64,000 nt of DNA from Verrucomicrobiota bacterium JB024 (GTDB lineage Bacteria; Verrucomicrobiota; Verrucomicrobiia; Opitutales; Cerasicoccaceae), in contig JAUTCS010000159.1 of assembly GCA_030673825.1 (NCBI GenBank), positions 62,001 through 126,000 on the forward strand. Direction: 5' to 3'. The position numbers were made by a program, and so were the translations under genes. Under the pieces are notes generated by a model that searched no databases, had not been told where the DNA came from, and was given only the letters and a program-made list of their open reading frames with translations. Positions 51,219 to 61,388 of the stretch are shown here, in pieces (position 1 is the first letter of the stretch; each line of letters starts with the position of its first letter).

Positions 51219-51230
51219 CCTCTTCTTTCT

Positions 51231-52268
51231 CTAAGCGCGGCCGCAGAGGTGGGTCCAGAGGTGAGTGGCGCGTTCGACGAGGGCATGGCGGGCCTTTTCG
51301 ACTTCGGCCTGGCGGGCTTTGAGGTTCTCGTTGGCGATGGCGGCGAGGTCGTCGAGGTTGTAGAGGTAGACGTTGCTGAGTTTGCCGACGGCGGGCTCGA
51401 TGTCGCGGGGCAGGGCCAGGTCGATGGCGAAGAGCGGGCGCGTCGGGCGCTGGCGCAGGGCAGGGGCGACCTGGTCCTTGCGCAGGAGCGGTTCGGGCGA
51501 GGCGGTCGAGCAGATCACGATGTCGTGAAAGGTCAGCACCCGCGGCACATCGGCCACGCTCATGCAGGGGCCTTGAAAGGAGTCGGCCAACTGGCGGGCC
51601 TTAATCAGGTTGCGCCCGGCCACGGTGACGCGGGAGGCCCCCCGGCTGACGAGGGCTTGGACGGTCTTTTCGGCCACTTCGCCCGTGCCCACGAGCAGGA
51701 CGGAAATCTCCTGAAGCTCGCCGCAGACGCGCTGGGCGAGCTCGGCGGCGACATTGCCGATGCTGACCTGGCCCCGGCTGATGCCTGTGTGGGTGCGGGC
51801 CCACTTGGCGGCCTGGAAGCTTTTTTGGAAAAGGCGGTTAAGGATGGGGCCGGTGGAGGCGGTGGCAGCGGCTCCGGCGTAGGAGCTCTTGATCTGGCCT
51901 AGGATCTCGGTCTCGCCGACCATCTGCGAGTCCAGCCCGGCTGCCACCTCGAAGGCATGCCGGACGACTTCCTCGCCCGTGAGCCAGAACCCGTGCCGCA
52001 CGAAGGCCGCGGTGTCGAAGCCGTGGGAGCGGCTGAGCGACTCCTCCAGCCGGGTGCGGCTCTCGGGGCCATTGGCGACGCCGTAGATTTCGACGCGGTT
52101 GCAGGTGTTGAGGATGAGGCATTCGCTCAGTCCGGCCTGTTCCTTGAGGCTGGTGTAAAGGGCCTGGGCGGAGTCGGCGTTGAGCGCGAAGGACTCCCGC
52201 ACCTCCAGTGGTGCGGTGCGGTGCGAGCTGCCGAGCAGGAAGAGTTGGGGGGACTCAACGGCTTGCAT
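51231..52268 (-). CDS. hemA: Glutamyl-tRNA reductase, short form
   Basis: A 345-residue HemA, making glutamate-1-semialdehyde from Glu-tRNA in the C5 route to heme. The start S-S-H-R-T-A-P-L-E-V-R-E, the catalytic Cys in L-N-T-C-N-R-V-E-I-Y and the NADPH domain V-G-T-G-E-V-A-E are present. It ends at R-A-T-H-L-W-T-H-L-C-G-R-A, about 70 residues short of E. coli HemA, so most of the C-terminal dimerisation domain is absent. The gene end lies 12 nt from a palindromic element. Its start overlaps the end of the ccsA-like gene by 14 nt. Confidence 0.92.
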   Translation of the reverse strand: MQAVESPQLFLLGSSHRTAPLEVRESFALNADSAQALYTSLKEQAGLSECLILNTCNRVEIYGVANGPESRTRLEESLSRSHGFDTAAFVRHGFWLTGEEVVRHAFEVAAGLDSQMVGETEILGQIKSSYAGAAATASTGPILNRLFQKSFQAAKWARTHTGISRGQVSIGNVAAELAQRVCGELQEISVLLVGTGEVAEKTVQALVSRGASRVTVAGRNLIKARQLADSFQGPCMSVADVPRVLTFHDIVICSTASPEPLLRKDQVAPALRQRPTRPLFAIDLALPRDIEPAVGKLSNVYLYNLDDLAAIANENLKARQAEVEKARHALVERATHLWTHLCGRA

Positions 52269-53118
52269 CGTCGTAAAAATCCGTGCCCGTGGGCGGGGAA
52301 TCCGGGGCGGTGCGGAGCATCAGCGGCCACAGCGAGATGAGCGCGGCGGCGAAGAGGATGACGCAGGCCCGGGCAAAGGGCGAGGCGATGAGCCGGTTGG
52401 TGTTGCGCAGGATGAGCAGACACAGGTAGGCGGCCCACACGGCGATGGCCACAATGAGCTTGAGGGCGCCAATGGTGCCGGGCAGGGCTATCCAGTTGAG
52501 GCAGCCGATGGCCACGGCCACGGTCAGTACGCTCACCCCGAAGACGATCAGCTTGCTGTTGATGTCCTCCAGTTGACGGATGGCGGGCAACAGGGAAAAA
52601 ATGCCCCCGGCCTTGCGGCGGTTGAGCCCGTAGTTCTGGATCAGGTACATGAGCGAGGTGATCGCCAGCACCCCGAAGACCCCGTAGCTGAACACAGCCA
52701 GCACGGCGTGGAAGCCGACCCACGGGTTTGAGCCGATGTGAGTGGGGATCGCGGTGTAGTCCCAGTGCGGACTGCCCAGCGAGAGAGCCCCCAGCAGCGT
52801 GGCCAGGCCCGCGCTGAAGAAGTTCAGCAGGTTGAGCCGGAACAGCGGGCGCAGGATCAGGTTCACACACACGGCGCTCCACGAGAGCACCTGGAGGATT
52901 TCAAAGGGGTTGGTCAGCGGAAAGGCCCGCTCGTCGATCCCCCGGAAGTACAGTCCGAGGCTCTGGAATATGAATCCGCCCACCAGCAGCGTCATAAAGA
53001 CCGAGCGGATGAGCCGCTTCTCCGAGGTGATCGACACCAGCGCGAACAGGAACGACAGCGCGTACAGGACGGTGCCGATCCAGAACAGCGAATAGCCGGT
53101 GTGTGTAGCTGGTGCCAT
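52255..53118 (-). CDS. CcsA/HemX-type cytochrome c assembly membrane protein
   Basis: A 287-residue membrane protein with about eight helices and the CcsA/CcmC-like domain (F-H-A-V-L-A-V-F-S-Y-G-V-F near residue 125, and an N-P-W-V-G-F-H segment with the heme-handling His). Proteins of this type upstream of hemA are called HemX in Gram-positives and act in heme delivery or tune HemA level. The ATG at 53118 is chosen (M-A-P-A-T-H-T-G), since the upstream codons are not family-like. It overlaps the hemA start by 14 nt. Confidence 0.85.
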   Translation of the reverse strand: MAPATHTGYSLFWIGTVLYALSFLFALVSITSEKRLIRSVFMTLLVGGFIFQSLGLYFRGIDERAFPLTNPFEILQVLSWSAVCVNLILRPLFRLNLLNFFSAGLATLLGALSLGSPHWDYTAIPTHIGSNPWVGFHAVLAVFSYGVFGVLAITSLMYLIQNYGLNRRKAGGIFSLLPAIRQLEDINSKLIVFGVSVLTVAVAIGCLNWIALPGTIGALKLIVAIAVWAAYLCLLILRNTNRLIASPFARACVILFAAALISLWPLMLRTAPDSPPTGTDFYDDASR

Positions 53119-53240
53119 AAAAACCGCTAACTTATACCGCACCGGGGCCGGAAATCAACCGCATTAGCCGATCTGCGAGCCGCTCCGCAACCCAACACCT
53201 AAAAGCCCCCGCAAATCTACGAATTTACAAGTTTAAAAAT

Positions 53241-54281
53241 CTACGAATTGGGTTCCCCGAGGGAACCCAGCCACCGGTCCACGCGGGCGTTGAGGACGGC
53301 GAGCCAGGCGGGGTGGTTGTTCATGCAGGGGATTTGCTGGAAATCCTCACCCCCGGCGTGAAGGAAGGTCTCCTTGCCTTCCATGGCAATCTCCTCCAGC
53401 GTTTCCAGGCAGTCCGAGACGAAGGCCGGGCAGATCACGCGCAGGCGCTTGACGCCTTCCTGGGGCAGCTCCTGCAGGCGGAAATCCGTGTAGGGCTTGA
53501 GCCACGGGTCGCGCCCGAGGCGCGACTGGAAAGAGACGGCGACCTTGTCCGCCGGGAGGCCCGCCCGCTCGGTAAAGGCGCGCGTGGTCGCGTAGCACTG
53601 GTGCCGGTAGCAGGTGGCGTGCGCGGGGTTTGCGGTTTCGCAGCAGCCGGGCACGCACAGGCAATGCGCGTGCGAGGGATCGGATTTGCGCACGTGGCGC
53701 TCGGGGATGCCGTGGTAGGAAAACAGCAGCAGGTCGTAGGGCTCCTCCAGGTAGGGGCGGGCGCTCGCGATGAGCGCGTCGATGTAGTCCTCGTCCTGAT
53801 AAAAGGGCTGGAGAGTCGTGGTCTTGACCGAAAAGTCCTGCGCGGCCAGTTCCTCGGTCACGCGCACGAGCACGGTCTCGTAGCTGCTCATGGCGTAGTG
53901 CGGGTACAGCGGCATGATGAACAAGTGCGTCACGCCCGCAGCCTTGAGCCGGGAAATGGATTCGGGGATGGACGGCGTGCCGTAGCGCATGGCCAGCTCG
54001 ACCATGACCTCGCCGTGCGCCTTGGCGACGGCGGTCTGTTGCTGCTGGCTGGAGACGATCAGGGGCGAACCCTCGGGGGTCCAGACCTTCGCGTAGGCGG
54101 CGGCGGAGCGCTTCGGGCGGAAGGGCAGGATCAGCCCGCGCACAACAAAGTTGCGTACCGGAGCGGGCGCGTCGATCACGCGCTCGTCGAGCAGGAACTC
54201 CTTCAGGTAGCGGCGCACGTCGGCCACCGCCGTGGAGTCGGGGGAACCGAGGTTGAGCAACAGGACGGCTGGTTTGACCAT
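53241..54281 (-). CDS. hemH: Ferrochelatase
   Basis: A 346-residue HemH, inserting iron into protoporphyrin IX (or coproporphyrin III in some lineages). The start L-L-N-L-G-S-P-D, the active-site His in F-S-Y-H-G-I-P-E-R-H, and the C-terminal P-A-F-V-S-D-C-L-E-T-L-E-E region are intact. A Cys-rich insert (C-L-C-V-P-G-C-C-E) is present near residue 208. It lies 62 nt after the serine hydrolase gene in the heme cluster. Confidence 0.95.
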   Translation of the reverse strand: MVKPAVLLLNLGSPDSTAVADVRRYLKEFLLDERVIDAPAPVRNFVVRGLILPFRPKRSAAAYAKVWTPEGSPLIVSSQQQQTAVAKAHGEVMVELAMRYGTPSIPESISRLKAAGVTHLFIMPLYPHYAMSSYETVLVRVTEELAAQDFSVKTTTLQPFYQDEDYIDALIASARPYLEEPYDLLLFSYHGIPERHVRKSDPSHAHCLCVPGCCETANPAHATCYRHQCYATTRAFTERAGLPADKVAVSFQSRLGRDPWLKPYTDFRLQELPQEGVKRLRVICPAFVSDCLETLEEIAMEGKETFLHAGGEDFQQIPCMNNHPAWLAVLNARVDRWLGSLGEPNS

Positions 54282-54343
54282 ATCGTACTAGAAACGGAAT
54301 CCGCCGCGGTTGCAACGCCCGCCAGCCGCTTTTTTCGCTGCCG

Positions 54344-55912
54344 TTAGCGAGTGAAGGTGCCCAGGTCGTGCTCGTCGAGGTTTTCGACGGTGACGGCCGT
54401 GGCCTGGCCATCCGGACCCAGCGTAAACGTGACGGCGGCGATCCCCGTGGCGTTCTCGCCGGTGGGATGGTAGGCGAAGACATTCCCGTCCCAGTGCGTC
54501 AGCGGGAACGTCATGGGGGCGGGGCCGAGGGCAAGGGTGAGGCCGCTGTCGGTCTCGGTGACGCTGAGCGGGCCGTAGGTGTCATTGGCGTAAGTACCGG
54601 TGAGTTGGCCGGCAGCGGGCGCGGGGGCCGGGGAGGCCGGGGGCTCCTGACCGTCGAGCGCGCTGGGGTTGGCCAGCAGGGGCGCGAAGAGCTGCCCGTA
54701 CGCTGCGAGCCAGTCGAAGGCGCTTTCGCCGCTCTCGACCCGGTCCAGGAAAGTCGCGATAACGGCCTCGGGCAGGCCGACGGGAGTGCCGTTTGTCAGG
54801 ACGACGATGCCGAGCTGCTCGGCGGGGACGAGGGCGTAGGCCGTTCCCGTACCCAGCACGAACGCCCCGGAATGGCTGAAACGCACGCGCCCGGAGGCGT
54901 CCACGCCGATGCCTACCCCGTAGCCGTAAAAGCCTGGCCGTGACGAGAGCGAGCGGGAGGGGGCGGAACTGTTGGCGTGCGCGGTGAGGACCTCCCGCAT
55001 GACGGAAGCCTCGATCAGTTGTTCGCCGTCGAAGGTTCCCTCCGCCAGGACGAGGCGCATCCACTTGGCCATGTCGAGGACGTTCGAGCTGACGCCGCCG
55101 GCGGGCGATTGGGCGTCGGGCTGGCGCTGCTGCGGGGTCGGGCTCCAGGTACCGTCCGGGTTCTTGACGCTGCCAAGGGCCTTGTTGTCGCGGGCCATGA
55201 AGTCCGCGTAGGTCGAACTGGTGGCGTCCATCCCGAGCGGCTCGTAGAGGCGGGTGCGGGAAAACTCTTCCCAGCTCTGGCCGTCCCGCGTGGCCACGGC
55301 GACGGCGGCCACGGTCATCCCGAAATTCGTGTAGTGGTAGCTGGTGCGAAAGCTGTCCAGCGGGAGGTATTTCAGCCGTGCGAAAACCTCCTCGCGGCCG
55401 TAGCCGATGTCCTCCAGCAGGTCTCCGGCATGGTCGGGCAAGCCGCTGCGGTGGGAATACAGGTCGGCCACAGTCAGGCGCTCGGTGACGAACGGGTCCG
55501 CCAGCGTGAAGCCCGGCAGCAGGTCGGCGATGCGGTCGTCCCAGGCCACGGTGCCGTCGCTGACGGCGGTAGCCACGGCGGTCGCGCCGACGGACTTCGA
55601 GAGCGAGGCGAGCTGGAACACCGTCTCGGCGTCCACGGGTTCGTCGCTTCCGGTCTGTTTTACGCCGAAGCCCTTGGCGTACACGAGCTGGTCCTGATAC
55701 ACCACGGCGATGGCCATCCCCGGCACGCCGGAGCGCTCCAGCATCTCCGGGGCCAGCGTATCGAGCCCGGCGAGTGCCTGCTCCACGTCAGCGGGCGTGA
55801 CCTCGCTAAAGGTGTAGTTGCCGGGGTTGCGGCTCTGGGCGGTGGCGGTGAGCGTCGCGCCCAGCAGGAGGGCAGCGAGTGTAAGCGTGCGGAAACGTGC
55901 GGTGTTTGACAT
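54344..55912 (-). CDS. Exported serine hydrolase (class C beta-lactamase-like)
   Basis: A 522-residue exported protein with signal peptide cleavage after A-T-A near residue 24. The class C/DD-peptidase fold is shown by S103-L-S-K106 (SxxK), Y-H-Y-T-N-F-G (YxN) and F-S-H-S-G-A-F (HSG variant of KTG). A C-terminal beta domain of about 100 residues (G-T-Y-A-N-D-T-Y-G-P-L) follows a Pro/Ala linker. Likely an esterase or peptidase, not necessarily a beta-lactamase. The ATG at 55912 gives the signal peptide; the frame is open far upstream without coding character. It sits inside the heme cluster with no evident link. Confidence 0.88.
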   Translation of the reverse strand: MSNTARFRTLTLAALLLGATLTATAQSRNPGNYTFSEVTPADVEQALAGLDTLAPEMLERSGVPGMAIAVVYQDQLVYAKGFGVKQTGSDEPVDAETVFQLASLSKSVGATAVATAVSDGTVAWDDRIADLLPGFTLADPFVTERLTVADLYSHRSGLPDHAGDLLEDIGYGREEVFARLKYLPLDSFRTSYHYTNFGMTVAAVAVATRDGQSWEEFSRTRLYEPLGMDATSSTYADFMARDNKALGSVKNPDGTWSPTPQQRQPDAQSPAGGVSSNVLDMAKWMRLVLAEGTFDGEQLIEASVMREVLTAHANSSAPSRSLSSRPGFYGYGVGIGVDASGRVRFSHSGAFVLGTGTAYALVPAEQLGIVVLTNGTPVGLPEAVIATFLDRVESGESAFDWLAAYGQLFAPLLANPSALDGQEPPASPAPAPAAGQLTGTYANDTYGPLSVTETDSGLTLALGPAPMTFPLTHWDGNVFAYHPTGENATGIAAVTFTLGPDGQATAVTVENLDEHDLGTFTR

Positions 55913-56355
55913 GAGAGAATAAGGAGGGCGGAAGCCCGACGGCGACCGGGGGATTGAGAGAGCCGGTTCGCGCAGGTTTATTGTGAAAGGAGGATTCGTG
56001 CTCAGACAGGCTGACTGCGATGGGGTGCGTGTTATCAGGCGCGGCCCGCCGCGCCGCAAGCGCAAACGCCCCCTGGGAGAGTCCGCCCGCTGTCTGGGCG
56101 TGTCCCCGCCAGTCGTATGGGGGAACGACCGGCCCGGAAACCGCTTGGCCTGGGACACGCATGGTTGGGCAACGCTGCTTCGGAACGCCGCGGTGCGCAT
56201 GCGGTCCGTCCCTGCTCGGTAGCCGTCTCTCCCGCAGTGAACGGTCATTAACCTACAGGTTTTCCGCACCCGTCGCCCATGCCGCCGTGTTGGTGGTGGC
56301 ATCGCGTGATCAGATCGGATCACAGGTGGAGGACTATGTCCTGCCGTGGCGTCCG
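55913..56355. other. 443-nt gap between the serine hydrolase and hemG/Y, no gene seen
   Basis: No frame with family-like content, tRNA or strong terminator was found on either strand. It likely holds the promoter of the serine hydrolase gene on the minus strand and marks a break in the heme operon. Confidence 0.5.
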
Positions 56356-57708
56356 CTATTGCGCGGCGATTTTGTGGCCCAGTTCGATGCCGTTGGTCAG
56401 GCACTGGCCGACGGCGATACCGCCGCGGTAGTTGCCGCATAGGTGCAGGCCGGGGTTTTCGCGCTCGGCCTTGTCGATCATGGCGAGGAAGTTGCCGTGG
56501 CCGACATTGTACTGCGGGATGGCCTTGCGCCAGAGCGTGCGCTCGGTGAAGGTCGGCTCGCCCGTGACCCCGAGGATGGCGGCCAGCTCGGTCTTGAGCA
56601 GGGCGAGGTGCTCCTCCTCGCTCAGGGTGGCCAGGGTGGGCTGGCGCATGCCGCCGATGAAGGCAGTCAGGAGCACATGGCCCTCGGGGGCGCGGTCCGA
56701 ATAGACGGACGAGGGGAAAAGCACGCCGAGCACCTTGCGCTGCTCGACGGCGGGCACGAGCACGCCGAAGCCGTCCAGCGCGTGCCCGACCTGCTCGCGG
56801 CGGTAGCCGACGGAGAAGGATGTGACCGGCGGGTAAGGGATCTCGTGCAGGTCGAACAGGGTCTGTTTGGCGTTCTCGGGCAGCGGCAGGTCGCGCACGG
56901 CATAGGCGGGCACGGCGAGGATGAGCGTGTCGGCCTCGGCGCTGTGCTGGCCGCCGTCGGCCTCCCAGCTCACCAGCCAGCGGTCGGTGCGGCTGATGGC
57001 GGTGACGGTGGCACCGAGGGTGAGCGCATCCCCGAGGCGCTCGGCGAGCTTGGCGGGTAGGGCCTGCATGCCGTCTTTAAAGGTGGCCATGACAGCCCGG
57101 AAGCTGCCGGGGGCCTTGCGCATCCCGCCCTTGAACGCGCCCTTGACCAGCGAACCGTAGCGGTTTTCGAGTTCGTGAATCTTCGGGAAGGCATGCTGGG
57201 CTGAGAGGCGCTTGGGGTCGCCCGCGTAGATGCCGGAGACGGCGGGCTCGGCCATAAAATCGAGCGCATCCTGCCCGAGACGGCGCTGCACGAAGCTGGC
57301 CAGCGACTCCTCGGCGAGGTTGGCGGGCTTTTTGACAAAGGGTTCCTTCATCAGGCGCAGCTTGCCCTTGGCGGAGAGCAGGGGGCTTTTGAAAAACTTG
57401 CCGGGGCCGGTTGGCACGGCGACGGTTTCGCCGCCCTTGTAAATGTAGCGGTTTTTCGCCACGTCAGAGGAGAGCAGAAGCTCGTCACCCAGTCCCAGTT
57501 CGCCCAGGAACATCGCCGTCTGCAGGCTGCTGAGCATCATGGTGTTGGGGCCGGTCTCGACCAGATAGCCGTCTCGCCGGACGGTCTGGATGCAGCCGCC
57601 GGTGCGAGTGCTTTTCTCCAGCAGGCGGACGTCGTACCCGGCCTTTTTCAGGGTGGTGGCGGCGGCAAGACCGGTGATCCCGGCTCCGATGACAACGGCA
57701 GACTTCAT
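56356..57708 (-). CDS. hemG: Protoporphyrinogen/coproporphyrinogen oxidase (HemG/HemY type)
   Basis: A 450-residue FAD enzyme. The dinucleotide site V-I-G-A-G-I-T-G-L-A-A-A-T-T-L is followed by L-L-E-K-S-T-R-T-G-G, and the C-terminus has the FAD-binding G-N-Y-R-G-G-I-A-V-G-Q-C. This is the oxygen-using HemY family (sometimes named hemG in databases), oxidising protoporphyrinogen IX or coproporphyrinogen III. Its start lies 51 nt after the hemN stop. With HemF it forms an aerobic route in this cluster. Confidence 0.93.
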   Translation of the reverse strand: MKSAVVIGAGITGLAAATTLKKAGYDVRLLEKSTRTGGCIQTVRRDGYLVETGPNTMMLSSLQTAMFLGELGLGDELLLSSDVAKNRYIYKGGETVAVPTGPGKFFKSPLLSAKGKLRLMKEPFVKKPANLAEESLASFVQRRLGQDALDFMAEPAVSGIYAGDPKRLSAQHAFPKIHELENRYGSLVKGAFKGGMRKAPGSFRAVMATFKDGMQALPAKLAERLGDALTLGATVTAISRTDRWLVSWEADGGQHSAEADTLILAVPAYAVRDLPLPENAKQTLFDLHEIPYPPVTSFSVGYRREQVGHALDGFGVLVPAVEQRKVLGVLFPSSVYSDRAPEGHVLLTAFIGGMRQPTLATLSEEEHLALLKTELAAILGVTGEPTFTERTLWRKAIPQYNVGHGNFLAMIDKAERENPGLHLCGNYRGGIAVGQCLTNGIELGHKIAAQ

Positions 57709-57759
57709 AGGCGGGCCACGTTAGCGGATGCCCGGCCAAAGGGGAAGCCCAGGATGCGC

Positions 57760-59124
57760 CTAAACGGTTTTCGAGTAGCGGTTTTCCGTCGGCTGGAGGG
57801 TGGCGTCGAAGCACATGGCCAGGTTGCGGATGAAGAACCGGCCCGTCTCAGTCACGCGCAGGTCCCCGGCGGAGAGCTCAACGAGCCCGTCGGCCTGCAT
57901 GGGGGCCAGTTCGGCCAGGGCGGGGGCGAATTTTTCGGTAAAATCGATGCCCCAGCGCTCCCCGAAGGCGCCGAAGTCGAGCCCCATGTCACACATCAGG
58001 CGGGTGATGACGGCGCGGCGCAGTTTGTCCTCGTCGGTCAGGAGGTAGCCGCGTTCCAGGGGGAGCTCCCCGGCGGCGAGGCGGGCGGTGTAGTCCTCCA
58101 GCGCCTTGACGTTCTGGCGGTAGCTGCCCTCGGTCTGGGAAATGGACGACAGCCCGAAGCCGCAGATGTCGAGCCCGGCGCGGGTGCTGTAGCCTTGGAA
58201 ATTACGCTGAAGCGTCCCGGCCCGCTGGGCCACGGCCAGCTCGTCGTCGGCGCGGGCGAAGTGGTCCATCCCGATGTACACGTAACCGGCGCCGGTCAGG
58301 GTCTCCACGATCAGGCGCAGCAGGGCGAGCTTGGTCTGCGGGGTGGGCAGCCCGGCCTTTTCGAGAAGCTTCTGGGCGGGCTTGATCCAGGGCACGTGCG
58401 CGTAGTTGAAGATGGCGAAGCGCTCCGGCTCCAGCGCGAGGACTTCGTCGAGGGTCTTTTTAAAGGACCCGGGGCTCTGGTGCGGCAGGCCGTAAACCAG
58501 GTCGATGTTGAGCGAGGTAAAGCCTGCCCCGCGCAGGAACTCGACGCAGCGGCGGTTCGTCTCCACGGACTGGACGCGGTGGATGGCCTGCTGCACCTGC
58601 GCGTCGCAGTCCTACACGCCGAAGCTCGCCCGCCGTACGCCCATGCGCGCGAACGCCTCCACGTGCTCGCGGGTCAGCCGCCGCGGGTCCAGCTCGACGC
58701 TGCACTCGGCCTTGTCCTCGAAGGTGAAGTGTCGCCGGAGCATCGCCCCGAGGCGGTCGAGCTGCGCCGGGGTGAAAAAGTTCGGCGTGCCCCCGCCGAA
58801 GTGCAGTTGCGCCGCCGGGCGGGCGGGCTTGAGCAGCGGCGTAAAGAGCGTCAGCTCTTTTTCCAGGTCGTCGAGGTAAACGTCGGCGCGGGAGCGGTTG
58901 GTCGTGGTGATGGTGTGGCAGCCGCAGAACCAGCACAGCGACTCGCAGAAGGGCAGGTGCAGGTAGAGCGAGAGCGGCCCCTCGCCGTCGCGCACCTCGT
59001 CGAGCAGCTTGTCCGCCGGAACGTCCGGGGAAAACTGCGTGGCGGGCGGGTAGGAGGTATAGCGCGGCCCCGGCCGGTTGTACTTGGCGATCAGGGCGTC
59101 GGCGGGAAAGGCGGTCGTGCTCAT
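57760..59124 (-). pseudogene. hemN: Oxygen-independent coproporphyrinogen III oxidase with internal TAG
   Basis: The frame from ATG 59124 to the stop at 57760 encodes a complete 454-residue HemN, apart from one in-frame TAG at codon 171 (58614-58612). The radical-SAM cluster motif is C60-E-S-L-C64-W-F-C67-G-C. The TAG replaces the Gln of the conserved S-F-G-V-Q-D motif, a one-base change from CAG; the frame then resumes D-C-D-A-Q-V-Q-Q-A-I-H-R-V-Q. Length and all other motifs are normal, so this is a fresh nonsense mutation, a sequencing error, or suppression. It overlaps the hemE stop by 4 nt. Confidence 0.88.
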
Positions 59125-60146
59125 TGGAAGGTTTTTACAGTCTCGACCAGGGCGGCCACGTTTTCAACCTTTGCCTGCGGGTGGATGCCGTGCCCGAGGT
59201 TAAAGATGTACCCGCCCTGGCCGCGCATGGACGCCAGCAGCGCACGCACGGCGCTGGCGGTCGCCTCCGGGGTGGTGTCGAGGATGGCGGGGTCGAGGTT
59301 GCCCTGAAGCGCGGGGGGATGCTTCAGCCCGTCTCGGTAGCGGGGCAGGTCCACCGTCCAGTCCAGGCTGAGGACTTTGGCCCCGCTGGACAGGAGCGCG
59401 TCGCGCTCGTGGGCGCGGCCCTTGGCGTAGAGGATGATGGGGAAATCCCCCGGCAGGCGCTCGACGATCCGACGTATCCAAAACATGGATACATCGGCAT
59501 AGCGCCCCTCGGGGGCGAGCGCGGCCCAGCTGTCAAAAATCTGGATGGCGTCGGCCCCGGCCTCGATCTGCATCTTGAAATACTCGGTGAGCGCGGCGGT
59601 GAGCTTGTCCATCAGGTGTTCGAAGCATATGGGGTCGCTCTCCAGCAGGGCGAGCAGGCGGGGGAAGCCCTCGGCGCTGCCGCCCTCGACCATGTACGCG
59701 GCCAGGGTCCAGGGGGAGCCGCCAAAGCCCAGCAGCGCCCGCTCTTCGCCGAGGGCGGCGCGGGTCAGGCGCAGGGCCTGAGCCACGTAGTCGAGCCGTT
59801 CGCGCACGGCTTCGGGTTCGAGCGCCTCGATCTGCTCGGATGTCTCCAGCCGGTAGTCCATGCCGATGCCGCCCTGGTCGCGAAAGTGGTAGGGCTGGCC
59901 CATGGCCTCGGGGATGACGAGGATGTCGGAAAAGATGATGGCCGCGTCGAAGCCGTAGCGCCGGATGGGCTGGAGCGTGACCTCGGTGGCCAGCTCCGGG
60001 GTCTTGGCCAGGGTGAGGAAATCGTGCTTCTGTTTCAGTTCGCGGTACTCGGGCAGGTAGCGCCCGGCCTGACGCATCAGCCACATGGGCGGGCGCTCAA
60101 GCACTTCGCCGTGGACGGCGGCGAGAAATCTTTCGCGGGAATTCAT
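59121..60146 (-). CDS. hemE: Uroporphyrinogen decarboxylase
   Basis: A 341-residue HemE, converting uroporphyrinogen III to coproporphyrinogen III. The start P-P-M-W-L-M-R-Q-A-G-R-Y-L-P-E-Y with the substrate Arg residues, F-S-D-I-L-V-I-P-E-A-M-G with the catalytic Asp, and the C-terminal F-N-L-G-H-G-I-H-P are present. Its stop overlaps the hemN start (ATGA), so hemE and hemN are co-translated. Confidence 0.96.
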   Translation of the reverse strand: MNSRERFLAAVHGEVLERPPMWLMRQAGRYLPEYRELKQKHDFLTLAKTPELATEVTLQPIRRYGFDAAIIFSDILVIPEAMGQPYHFRDQGGIGMDYRLETSEQIEALEPEAVRERLDYVAQALRLTRAALGEERALLGFGGSPWTLAAYMVEGGSAEGFPRLLALLESDPICFEHLMDKLTAALTEYFKMQIEAGADAIQIFDSWAALAPEGRYADVSMFWIRRIVERLPGDFPIILYAKGRAHERDALLSSGAKVLSLDWTVDLPRYRDGLKHPPALQGNLDPAILDTTPEATASAVRALLASMRGQGGYIFNLGHGIHPQAKVENVAALVETVKTFQ

Positions 60147-60170
60147 GGGAAAACAGGGAAATTAGATTTT

Positions 60171-60237
60171 TTAACCACAGAGTTCACAGAGAGCACAGAG
60201 GTCGAGTCTCTGTGTCCTTTGTGACCTCTGTGGTTAA
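60171..60237. repeat. CACAGAG-family palindromic element B (67 bp)
   Basis: The ends TTAACCACAGAG (60171-60182) and CTCTGTGGTTAA (60226-60237) are perfect inverted repeats; the interior is made of further CACAGAG and CTCTGTG words. It lies between hemE and hemF and matches the ends of element A at 50951. Confidence 0.8.
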
Positions 60238-60274
60238 TTCCATTTTATTGATAGGTGAAGTCTGGGAAGCTTGA

Positions 60275-61234
<960 letters not shown>

Positions 61235-61278
61235 TTACTCGCCGCACCGGGGCAGGCGTGCGGTCATGGCCTTATCTT

Positions 61279-61362
61279 GATTTCTTAACAGGAAGGCCGG
61301 GAAGATCGGAAATTCTCGTTGCCGGCATTGCTTTCTGTCCTTTCCGCTCTTCCTGTTAAATC
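61279..61362. repeat. Dispersed palindromic repeat, AACAGGAAG family, copy 2
   Basis: The left arm TTAACAGGAAGGCCGGGAAG (from about 61284) is mirrored by CGCTCTTCCTGTTAAATC (to 61362), around an unpaired centre. Same layout as copy 1 at 12351-12434. It lies between the hemF start and the acetolactate decarboxylase stop. Confidence 0.6.
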
Positions 61363-61388
61363 TTTTCCCAAAAGGCGGTGAAGGGGAC

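Noticed and set aside
57760-58596. hemN as two separate genes
   Set aside because: Both parts are in one frame with a single TAG between adjacent conserved motifs; neither half is functional alone, and the second has no plausible start or ribosome-binding site.
57754-59307. A 517-codon plus-strand open frame that bypasses the hemN stop
   Set aside because: Antisense to hemN; composition is that of a mirror frame, with no family content.
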